This document shows positions 7,900 to 15,122 of a stretch of 64,000 bases of DNA, one piece after another. The stretch's first letter is position 1, and each line of letters opens with the position of its first letter. A program made the position numbers and the translations under genes. The stretch comes from Inquilinus sp. Marseille-Q2685. Its GTDB lineage: Bacteria > Pseudomonadota > Alphaproteobacteria > DSM-16000 > Inquilinaceae. The stretch lies in contig NZ_CAKAKL010000001.1 of NCBI RefSeq assembly GCF_916619195.1, positions 1,674,001-1,738,000 on the forward strand. Direction: 5' to 3'. Below the pieces are notes generated by a model. That model saw only the letters and a program-made list of their open reading frames with translations, made no database searches and had not been told where the DNA came from.

Positions 7900-7954
7900 A
7901 AAGGCGTCCGAGGGTTGCGGATCTTCCGCACGCTCTCGGGCGCCTTTTCGTTTT
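7900..7954 (+). terminator. Intrinsic terminator in the nas leader (attenuator)
   Basis: Outer stem AAAGGCGTCCGAG (7900-7912) pairs with CTCGGGCGCCTTT (7935-7947) with a single T-G wobble. An inner 6-bp hairpin TGCGGA-TCT-TCCGCA sits at 7916-7930. TTTTCGTTTT follows, ending about 10 bp before the first ATG and next to the GGAGCGG ribosome site. Placement between the ANTAR hairpins and the operon makes it the conditional terminator. Confidence 0.85.
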
Positions 7955-7964
7955 GGAGCGGCTG

Positions 7965-9221
7965 ATGACGGACCACCGCACAGATCTGACCCTAGGCTTC
8001 GTGCCGCTGGCGGACTGCGCCCCCCTGATCGTGGCGGAGCGGAAAGGCTTCTTCCGCGAGGAGGGGCTGTCGGTCCGGCTGTCACGCGAGAGCAGCTGGG
8101 CCAGCCTGCGCGACAAGCTGGTCTGCGGCCTGCTGGACGGCGCCCATATGCTGGCGCCGCTGCCGCTGGCGATCACGCTGGGCCTGAGCGGTGCGAAGAC
8201 GCCGATGCTGGTCGGCCTGTCGCTGAACCTGAACGGCAACGCCGTCACCGTCTCGAACGCCCTGGCGGCGGAGATGGCGGCGGCGGATCCGGAGGGCGCG
8301 GCCGCCGGCTCTGCCACCGCGGTCGCGGCGGTCGTCGCCGCCCGGCGCAAGGCCGGCGCCCCGCCCCCGGTCTTCGCCATCGTCTTCCCGGTGTCGAGCC
8401 ATCACGACCAGCTGCGCTATTGGCTGGCAGCCGGCGGGGTCGACCCGCAGCGCGATGTGCGCATCGTGGTGGTGCCGCCGCCGCAGATGGTGTCGCATCT
8501 CTCGGCCGGGCGGGTCGACGGCTTCTGCGTCGGCGCGCCCTGGGGCGATGTCGCGGTCGACCAGGGGGTCGGCGTGATGGCCACCACCGGCTGGCGGATC
8601 TGGAACAACGCGCCGGAGAAGGTGTTCGCCGTCACCCGCGCCTGGGCCGAGCCCCGGCCGGACGTCCACCGCGCCCTGCTGCGCGCCCTGATCCGGGCCG
8701 CGGCCTGGCTGGACCGGCCGCAGCACCGGACGCAGGCGGTGGCGATGCTGGCGGCGCCGGAGGTGCTGAACGCCCCGGCGGCGTCGATCGCCGCCGGCCT
8801 GGTCGGCCGGCCGGGCGAGCTGATGGTCGACGGGCTGCCGGCCCGCGGCCCGGTCTATCACCGCCGCGCCGCCGGCCTGCCCTGGCGGTCCCATGCCGCC
8901 TGGTTCCTGGCGCAGCTGCGGCGCTGGGGCGAGCTGCCGGACGGCGTCGACATCGCCGCCGCGGCCGCCGCCGTCTACCGGCCGGACCTCTACCGCGAGG
9001 CCGTCTGGGACCTCGGCTATCCGGCCCCCGCCGCGGACAGCAAGGCCGAGGGGCTGCACGCCGCCCCCTGGGTCCTGGCCGACCCGGCCGGTGAGGTGGC
9101 GCTGGGCGCCGCCCGCTTCTGCGACGGCCGGGTCTTCGATCCCGCCGCGATCGACAGCTATCTCGCCGGCCTCGGCTACGCCGCCGGCGGCAACGCAACC
9201 GCCGCGGCGCAACGCGGCTGA
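7965..9221 (+). CDS. nasS: NasS-like cytoplasmic nitrate sensor (NrtA/CmpA family)
   Basis: 418-residue protein of the NrtA/CmpA nitrate-binding family (GFVPLADCAPLIVAERKGFF, VVVPPPQMVSHL, VDGFCVGAPWGD) but without any signal peptide, so it should stay in the cytoplasm. That matches NasS, which binds nitrate and releases NasT. It is encoded right after the nasT leader and before the true transporter binding protein nrtA, of which it is a paralogue. An Ala-rich insertion (about residues 103-128) replaces part of the family core. ATG at 7965 follows GGAGCGG; a TTG at 7953 lies in the terminator tail. Confidence 0.85.
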   Translation: MTDHRTDLTLGFVPLADCAPLIVAERKGFFREEGLSVRLSRESSWASLRDKLVCGLLDGAHMLAPLPLAITLGLSGAKTPMLVGLSLNLNGNAVTVSNALAAEMAAADPEGAAAGSATAVAAVVAARRKAGAPPPVFAIVFPVSSHHDQLRYWLAAGGVDPQRDVRIVVVPPPQMVSHLSAGRVDGFCVGAPWGDVAVDQGVGVMATTGWRIWNNAPEKVFAVTRAWAEPRPDVHRALLRALIRAAAWLDRPQHRTQAVAMLAAPEVLNAPAASIAAGLVGRPGELMVDGLPARGPVYHRRAAGLPWRSHAAWFLAQLRRWGELPDGVDIAAAAAAVYRPDLYREAVWDLGYPAPAADSKAEGLHAAPWVLADPAGEVALGAARFCDGRVFDPAAIDSYLAGLGYAAGGNATAAAQRG

Positions 9222-9242
9222 CGGAAACCGAAGGGGGCTTTC

Positions 9243-10556
9243 ATGACCGGACGCGACCGCCCCACCACCCTCACCCGCCGCGGCCTGCTGCAGGGCACCG
9301 CCAGGCTGACCGGCGCCGCGGCGACCGTCGCCGCGCTGCGCTCCGCCTTCCCCGCCGGCGCCTTCGCGCAAGGAGCGGGGCCGGAGACGACGAAGGCGAC
9401 GCTGGGCTTCATCGCCCTGACCGACTCCTCGCCCTTGATCATCGCCAAGGAGAAGGGGCTGTTCGACAAGGTCGGGCTGAGCGAGGTCACGGTCAGCAAG
9501 CAGGCCTCCTGGGGCACCCCCCGCGACAACCTGGTGCTGGGCTCGGCCGGCGGCGGCATCGACGGCGCCCACATCCTGACCCCGATGCCCTCCCTGATGA
9601 CGCTCGGCACCATCACCGCCGAGAACAAGCCGCTGCCGATGCAGATCCTGTGCCGGCTGAACACCAACGGCCAGGCGATCTCGGTGGCCAAGGACCTGAT
9701 GCCGGCCGGCGCCACGGTCGACGCCAAGCCGCTGAAGGCCGCCTTCGCCGACATGAAGGCGAAGGGGCAGGAGGTGAAGTGCGCCGTCACCTTCCCCGGC
9801 GGCACGCACGACCTGTGGATGCGCTACTGGCTGGCAGCGGCCGGCATCGACCCGAACAAGGACGTCAGCACCATCGTGGTGCCGCCGCCGCAGATGGTCG
9901 CCAACATGAAGGTCGGCAACATGCAGGCCTTCTGCGTCGGCGAGCCGTGGAACGACCAGCTCGTGCACCAGGGGATCGGTTATTCGGCCTGCGTCACCGG
10001 CGAGCTGTGGAAGGACCATCCGGAGAAGAGCCTGGCGCTGCGCGCCGACTGGATCGACGCCCACCCGAAGGCGGCGGAAGCGCTGCTGCAGGCGGTCCTC
10101 GACGCCCAGCGCTGGGCCGACAAGCCGGAGAACAAGGAGGAAATGGCCCAGATCATCGGCCGGAGGGCATGGTTCAACGTGCCCCCGGCCGACATCCTGC
10201 CGCGCTCGCTCGGCACCATCGACTACGGCGACGGCCGCAAGGTCGAGAACAGCCCGCTGCTGATGAAGTTCTGGCGGGACTTCGCCTCCTACCCGTTCCA
10301 GAGCCACGAGCTGTGGTTCCTGACCGAGGACCGGCGCTGGGGCTACATCGCCCCCGATGTCGACCTCAAGGGGCTGATCGCCAGGGTCAACCGCGAGGAC
10401 CTCTGGCGCCAGGCCGCCCAGGCGATCGGCGTGCCGGCCGCAGAGATCCCGGCAGGCCCCTCGCGCGGCAAGGAGACCTTCTTCGACGGCAAGGTCTTCG
10501 ACCCCGACGCCCCCGACGCCTACCTCGCCAGCCTCGCCATCAAGACCGTCGCCTGA
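9243..10556 (+). CDS. nrtA: Nitrate ABC transporter substrate-binding protein NrtA
   Basis: Periplasmic nitrate/nitrite receptor of the importer. The 437-residue precursor starts with a twin-arginine signal (TLTRRGLLQG near residues 9-18, then a hydrophobic Ala-rich stretch to AFA-Q), unlike cyanobacterial lipoprotein NrtA. Family features: GFIALTDSSPLIIAKEKGLF, FPGGTHDLWMRYWLAAAGID, VVPPPQMVANMKVGNMQAFC, GEPWNDQLVHQGIG. It lies 21 bp after nasS and 31 bp before nrtB, in one operon. Confidence 0.94.
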   Translation: MTGRDRPTTLTRRGLLQGTARLTGAAATVAALRSAFPAGAFAQGAGPETTKATLGFIALTDSSPLIIAKEKGLFDKVGLSEVTVSKQASWGTPRDNLVLGSAGGGIDGAHILTPMPSLMTLGTITAENKPLPMQILCRLNTNGQAISVAKDLMPAGATVDAKPLKAAFADMKAKGQEVKCAVTFPGGTHDLWMRYWLAAAGIDPNKDVSTIVVPPPQMVANMKVGNMQAFCVGEPWNDQLVHQGIGYSACVTGELWKDHPEKSLALRADWIDAHPKAAEALLQAVLDAQRWADKPENKEEMAQIIGRRAWFNVPPADILPRSLGTIDYGDGRKVENSPLLMKFWRDFASYPFQSHELWFLTEDRRWGYIAPDVDLKGLIARVNREDLWRQAAQAIGVPAAEIPAGPSRGKETFFDGKVFDPDAPDAYLASLAIKTVA

Positions 10557-10587
10557 CGCCCGACGACAGCCAGCCGGAGCCAGCCTC

Positions 10588-11487
10588 GTGCCTCAGACCG
10601 CCCAGATTGTATCCAAGGCCCCCGCCGCCGCGCCCAAGCCGGCGCCGGCCGGCCGGGTCCTGTCCCTGCCGGTGGCGCGGCCGCCGCTCGCCCCCATCCT
10701 CGGCCGCCTCGCCGCCGGGGCCGCGGCCCGGGTGATCCCGCCCTTGATCGTGCTGGCGCTGCTGCTGCTGGCCTGGCAGCTGCTGTGCTCCAGCCCCGGC
10801 TCCAGCCTGCCGTCCCCGCTCAAGGTGCTGGACGACACCTGGGACTTCATCATCGACCCGTTCTATGACAATGGCGGGGTCGACAAGGGCGCCTTCTGGC
10901 AGATCGCCACCAGCCTGTCGCGGGTGGCGATGGGTTTCGCCCTGGCCGCCGTGGTCGGGGTCGCGCTCGGCGTCCTGATCGGCCAGAGCGTCTGGGCCAT
11001 GCGCGGGCTCGACCCGATCTTCCAGGTGCTGCGCACGATCCCGCCGCTGGCCTGGCTGCCGATCTCGCTGGCCGGGTTCCAGCAGGCCGAGCCGTCGGCG
11101 ATCTTCGTGATCTTCATCACCTCGATCTGGCCGATCGTGATCAACACCGCGGTCGGGGTGCGCAACATCCCGCAGGACTACCGCAACGTGGCCGCGGTGC
11201 TGCGCCTGTCGCCCTGGGAGGTGTTCACCAAGATCACCCTTCCGGCCACCGTGCCCTACATCTTCACCGGCCTGCGCATCGGCATCGGCCTGTCCTGGCT
11301 GGCGATCATCGCCGCCGAGATGCTGATCGGCGGCGTCGGCATCGGCTTCTTCATCTGGGACGCGTGGAACAGCTCGCGCATCAGCGACATCGTCGTGGCT
11401 CTGGTCTATGTCGGGCTGGTCGGCTTCGTCCTCGACCGCCTGATCGGCTTCGCCGGCGCGCTCGTCGCCCGCGGCACCTCGGCCTGA
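10588..11487 (+). CDS. nrtB: Nitrate ABC transporter permease NrtB
   Basis: Inner-membrane permease of the nitrate importer, BPD type. The 299-residue protein has a Pro/Ala-rich cytoplasmic N-terminus, about six membrane segments and the EAA loop region (LRLSPWEVFTKITLPATVPY). IGLSWLAIIAAEMLIGGVGI and FFIWDAWNSSRISDIV are typical of NrtB/SsuC-class permeases. The start is a GTG at 10588. The partner ATPase follows 11 bp downstream. Confidence 0.93.
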   Translation: MPQTAQIVSKAPAAAPKPAPAGRVLSLPVARPPLAPILGRLAAGAAARVIPPLIVLALLLLAWQLLCSSPGSSLPSPLKVLDDTWDFIIDPFYDNGGVDKGAFWQIATSLSRVAMGFALAAVVGVALGVLIGQSVWAMRGLDPIFQVLRTIPPLAWLPISLAGFQQAEPSAIFVIFITSIWPIVINTAVGVRNIPQDYRNVAAVLRLSPWEVFTKITLPATVPYIFTGLRIGIGLSWLAIIAAEMLIGGVGIGFFIWDAWNSSRISDIVVALVYVGLVGFVLDRLIGFAGALVARGTSA

Positions 11488-11498
11488 GGAGACGCCCC

Positions 11499-12296
11499 AT
11501 GGACAGCTATCTCTCGATCGAGCAGGTCGGCATGCGCTTCACCCGCGGCAGCGCGGTCAGCGAGGTGCTGGTCGACGTCAACCTCGGCATCGCCCAGGGC
11601 GAGTTCGTGTCGATCATCGGCCATTCCGGCTGCGGCAAGTCGACCCTGCTGAACATCGTCGGCGGCCTGGTCCGTTCCACCACCGGCGAGGTGCTGCTGG
11701 ATGGCGCGGTGGTCGACAGCCCCGGCCCCGACCGCGCCATCGTGTTCCAGAACCACTCGCTGCTGCCCTGGCTGACCGTCTACGGCAATGTCCGGATCGC
11801 GGTCGACAAGGTGTTCGGCCGGTCCAAGAGCGCCGCCGAGCGGCACGACTGGGTGATGCACAACCTGGCGCTGGTCCACATGGCGCATGCCAAGGACAAG
11901 CGGCCGGGCGAGATCTCCGGCGGCATGAAGCAGCGCGTCGGCATCGCCCGGGCGCTGGCGATGCAGCCCAAGATCCTGCTGATGGACGAGCCTTTCGGCG
12001 CGCTGGACGCCCTGACCCGGGCGCATCTGCAGGACTCGGTGATGGAGATCCACGCCGCGCTCGGCAACACCGTGCTGATGATCACCCATGACGTCGACGA
12101 GGCGGTGCTGCTGTCCGACCGCATCGTGATGATGACCAACGGCCCCAGCGCCACCATCGGCGAGGTGCTGGAGATCCCGCTGGGGCGGCCGCGCCGCCGC
12201 CTGGCGCTGGCCGACGATCCGACTTACGCCGCGTGCCGGGTGCAGGTGCTGCGCTTCCTCGACGAGCGCCAGCGCTTCACCACCGCGGCCGCCTGA
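11499..12296 (+). CDS. nrtC: Nitrate ABC transporter ATP-binding protein
   Basis: ATPase of the nitrate importer, 265 residues. Walker A is GHSGCGKST at 41-49, signature ISGGMKQRVGIARAL, Walker B ILLMDEPFGALDA, H-loop MITHDVDEA. It is a single-domain ATPase and lacks the C-terminal NrtA-like regulatory domain of cyanobacterial NrtC, so it resembles NrtD/NasD; the symbol follows proteobacterial usage. ATG at 11499 follows GAGGAGACG. nirB starts 13 bp after the stop. Confidence 0.93.
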   Translation: MDSYLSIEQVGMRFTRGSAVSEVLVDVNLGIAQGEFVSIIGHSGCGKSTLLNIVGGLVRSTTGEVLLDGAVVDSPGPDRAIVFQNHSLLPWLTVYGNVRIAVDKVFGRSKSAAERHDWVMHNLALVHMAHAKDKRPGEISGGMKQRVGIARALAMQPKILLMDEPFGALDALTRAHLQDSVMEIHAALGNTVLMITHDVDEAVLLSDRIVMMTNGPSATIGEVLEIPLGRPRRRLALADDPTYAACRVQVLRFLDERQRFTTAAA

Positions 12297-12309
12297 GGGG
12301 GAGGGAAAG

Positions 12310-14775
12310 ATGCCCGAAGGAAGCTGGGGCCCGAAGGAGAGCCTCGTCGTCATCGGCAACGGCATGGCCGGGATGCGGGCGGTGGAGGAGCTGCTGGCCC
12401 GCGCGCCCGGCCGCTACGCCGTCACCGTGTTCGGCGCCGAGCCGCAGGTGAACTACAACCGCATCATGCTGTCACCGGTGCTGGCCGGGGAGAAGCGGTT
12501 CGACGACATCGTCATCAACGACCGCGCCTGGTACGACGCCAACGGCATCGACCTGCGCGCCGGGGTGCGGGTGACGGCGATCGATCGCGAGGCGCGCGAG
12601 GTGGTCGGCGCCGACGGCGGCCGCCGCCGCTACGACCGGCTGCTGCTGGCCACCGGGTCCGACCCGATCGTGATCCCGGTGCCGGGGCGCGACCTGCCCG
12701 GCGTCGTCACCTTCCGCGACATCGCCGATGTCGAGGCGATGCTGGCGGCGGCGCGCGAGGGCCGCACCCGCGCCGTGGTGATCGGCGGCGGCCTGCTGGG
12801 GCTGGAGGCCGCCAACGGCCTGCGCGCCAACGGCATGGAGGTCACCGTCCTGCACCTGATGCCGGTGCTGATGGAGCGTCAGCTCGACCCGGCCGCCGCC
12901 TATCTGCTGCAGCGCGAGCTGGAGCGGCGCGGCCTGACCGTGCTGACCGAGGCCGACACCGCCGCGATCGAGGGCGACGGCAGGGTCGAGGCGGTGCGGC
13001 TGAAGGACGGGAGGGTGATCCCGGCCGACCTGGTGGTGATGGCGGTCGGCATCCGCCCGGCCACGGCGCTGGCCCGCGAGGCCGGCCTGACGGTCGAACG
13101 CGGCGTCGTGGTCGACGACCGGATGATCACCTCCGACCCCTGCATCCTCGCCGTCGGCGAATGCGTCCAGCACCAGGGCCGGACCTACGGGCTGGTGGCG
13201 CCGCTGTACGAGATGGCGCGGATCTGCGCCGACCAGCTGGCCGGCACGGCGGAGAGCGAGTATCGCGGCTCGGTCACCTCGACCAAGCTCAAGGTCACCG
13301 GCATCGACGTGTTCTCGGCCGGCGACTTCCAGGGCGGCGAGGATTGCGAGGACATCGTGTTCCGCGACGCCGCCCGCGGCGTCTACAAGCGGCTGGTGCT
13401 GAAGGACAACCGCATCGCCGGCGCCGTGCTGTACGGCGACACCGCCGACGGCGCCTGGTTCTTCCAGATGCTGCGCGAGGGCCGGGACGTGGCGCCGCTG
13501 CGCGACGGGCTGATCTTCGGCCAGGCGCTGGCGGCCGCCGGGGGTGCGGCGCCGGACCCTAAGCAGGCCGTTGCCGCCCTGCCGCCGGAGGCGGAGATCT
13601 GCGGCTGCAACGGCGTCTGCAAGGGCACCATCGTCCAGGCGATCACCGAGAAGGGGCTGGCCAGCCTGGACGCGGTGCGGGCCCACACCAAGGCCTCGTC
13701 CTCCTGCGGCTCCTGCACCGGGCTGGTCGAGAGCCTGCTGGCGGTGACGCTGGGCGACGGCTACGAGGGCGGGCCGAAGATCAAGCCGGTCTGCGGCTGC
13801 ACCGATTTCGGCCATGACGAGGTGCGGCGGCTGATCCTGGCGCGCGAGCTGCGGTCGATCCCCGCGGTGATGCAGGAGCTGGGCTGGCGCACGCCGCAGG
13901 GCTGCGCCAAATGCCGGCCGGCGCTGAACTACTATCTGATCTGCGCCTGGCCGGGCGAGTACACCGACGACCAGCAGTCCCGCTTCATCAACGAGCGGGC
14001 GCACGCCAACATCCAGAAGGACGGCACCTATTCGGTGGTGCCGCGGATGTGGGGCGGCGTCACCACCGCCCAGGAGCTGCGGGCGATCGCCGACGTGGTC
14101 GACCGCTACCAGATCCCGAGCGTGAAGGTGACGGGCGGCCAGCGCATCGACCTGCTGGGCGTGAAGAAGGAGCAGCTGCCGGATGTCTGGCGCGACCTGA
14201 ACGCCGCCGGCATGGTCTCCGGCCACGCCTACGGCAAGGCGCTGCGGACGGTGAAAACCTGCGTCGGATCGGAATGGTGCCGCTTCGGCACCCAGGATTC
14301 GACGGCCATGGGCATCGCGCTGGAGAAGATGACCTGGGGCACCTGGACGCCGCACAAGGTCAAGATGGCGGTGTCCGGCTGCCCGCGGAACTGCGCCGAG
14401 GCGACGATCAAGGATTTCGGCGTGATCGCGGTCGACAGCGGCTGGGAGCTGCATGTCGGCGGCAATGGCGGCATCAAGCTGCGCGGCACCGACTTCCTGT
14501 GCAAGGTCGAGACCGAGGCCGAGGTGCTGGAATACTGCGGCGCCTTCCTGCAGCTGCACCGCGAGGAATCGCATTATCTGGAGCGCACCGCGCCCTGGAT
14601 CGAGCGGGTCGGCCTGGACCACGTCAAGCGCCGGATCGTCGAGGACGCGGAGTCGCGCAAGCGGCTGCATGCCCGCTTCCTGCATTCGCAGCAATTCGCC
14701 CAACAGGACCCCTGGGCCGAACGCGCCGCCGGCGCCGAGGCGCACGAGTTTCGCCCGATGGCGGCGGTGGAGTGA
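12310..14775 (+). CDS. nirB: Assimilatory nitrite reductase large subunit NirB
   Basis: Cytoplasmic NAD(P)H-dependent nitrite reductase making ammonium from nitrite. The 821-residue protein has an FAD/NAD(P) oxidoreductase module (VVIGNGMAGMR near residue 15; VVIGGGLLGLEAANGLR near 160) and a BFD-like 2Fe-2S domain (CGCNGVC..CGSC near 435-475). A second Cys set follows (CGCTDF, CAKC). The C-terminal ferredoxin-nitrite reductase module has 4Fe-4S/siroheme ligands Cys651, Cys657, Cys691 and Cys695. Full length for the family. nirD follows after 5 bp. Confidence 0.96.
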   Translation: MPEGSWGPKESLVVIGNGMAGMRAVEELLARAPGRYAVTVFGAEPQVNYNRIMLSPVLAGEKRFDDIVINDRAWYDANGIDLRAGVRVTAIDREAREVVGADGGRRRYDRLLLATGSDPIVIPVPGRDLPGVVTFRDIADVEAMLAAAREGRTRAVVIGGGLLGLEAANGLRANGMEVTVLHLMPVLMERQLDPAAAYLLQRELERRGLTVLTEADTAAIEGDGRVEAVRLKDGRVIPADLVVMAVGIRPATALAREAGLTVERGVVVDDRMITSDPCILAVGECVQHQGRTYGLVAPLYEMARICADQLAGTAESEYRGSVTSTKLKVTGIDVFSAGDFQGGEDCEDIVFRDAARGVYKRLVLKDNRIAGAVLYGDTADGAWFFQMLREGRDVAPLRDGLIFGQALAAAGGAAPDPKQAVAALPPEAEICGCNGVCKGTIVQAITEKGLASLDAVRAHTKASSSCGSCTGLVESLLAVTLGDGYEGGPKIKPVCGCTDFGHDEVRRLILARELRSIPAVMQELGWRTPQGCAKCRPALNYYLICAWPGEYTDDQQSRFINERAHANIQKDGTYSVVPRMWGGVTTAQELRAIADVVDRYQIPSVKVTGGQRIDLLGVKKEQLPDVWRDLNAAGMVSGHAYGKALRTVKTCVGSEWCRFGTQDSTAMGIALEKMTWGTWTPHKVKMAVSGCPRNCAEATIKDFGVIAVDSGWELHVGGNGGIKLRGTDFLCKVETEAEVLEYCGAFLQLHREESHYLERTAPWIERVGLDHVKRRIVEDAESRKRLHARFLHSQQFAQQDPWAERAAGAEAHEFRPMAAVE

Positions 14776-14780
14776 CGACG

Positions 14781-15122
14781 ATGACCATGCCGCTGTGGAT
14801 CGATGTCGGCGGGATCGAGGACATCCCGCCGATGGGCGCCCGGGTGGTGAAGAGCCCGGACGGCGACATCGCCCTGTTCCGCACCGCCGACGACCGGGTC
14901 TTCGCGCTGTACGACCGTTGTCCCCACAAGGGCGGGCCGCTGTCGCAGGGCATCGTGCACGGCACCAGCGTCACCTGCCCGCTGCACGCCTGGGTGATCA
15001 GCCTGGAGACCGGATCGGTCGAGGGGCCGGACGAGGGTTGCGTCCACCGCATCGCGGTCGAGCTGCAGGCCGGCCGCATCCGCCTCGGCCTGCCGTCGCC
15101 GCAACTGGTCGCCAATGGCTGA
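14781..15122 (+). CDS. nirD: Nitrite reductase small subunit NirD
   Basis: 113-residue Rieske-fold partner of NirB. YDRCPHKGGPLSQG and CPLHAWVISLETG keep the CPHKGG and CPLH positions of the cluster-binding loops. In many NirD proteins these ligands are partly degenerate; here both Cys-X-His pairs are intact, so a 2Fe-2S cluster is possible. ATG at 14781 is 5 bp after nirB; the stop overlaps the nasA start by 8 bp (ATGGCTGA). Confidence 0.94.
   Translation: MTMPLWIDVGGIEDIPPMGARVVKSPDGDIALFRTADDRVFALYDRCPHKGGPLSQGIVHGTSVTCPLHAWVISLETGSVEGPDEGCVHRIAVELQAGRIRLGLPSPQLVANG

Noticed and set aside
8082-10307. 741-codon open frame on the minus strand opposite nasS-nrtA
   Set aside because: Composed of His/Arg/Gly/Val-rich low-information sequence; it is the shadow of the two plus-strand genes caused by GC-rich third positions.
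12472-14745. 757-codon minus-strand frame opposite nirB
   Set aside because: Antisense shadow of a well-supported nirB gene; no recognisable domain.
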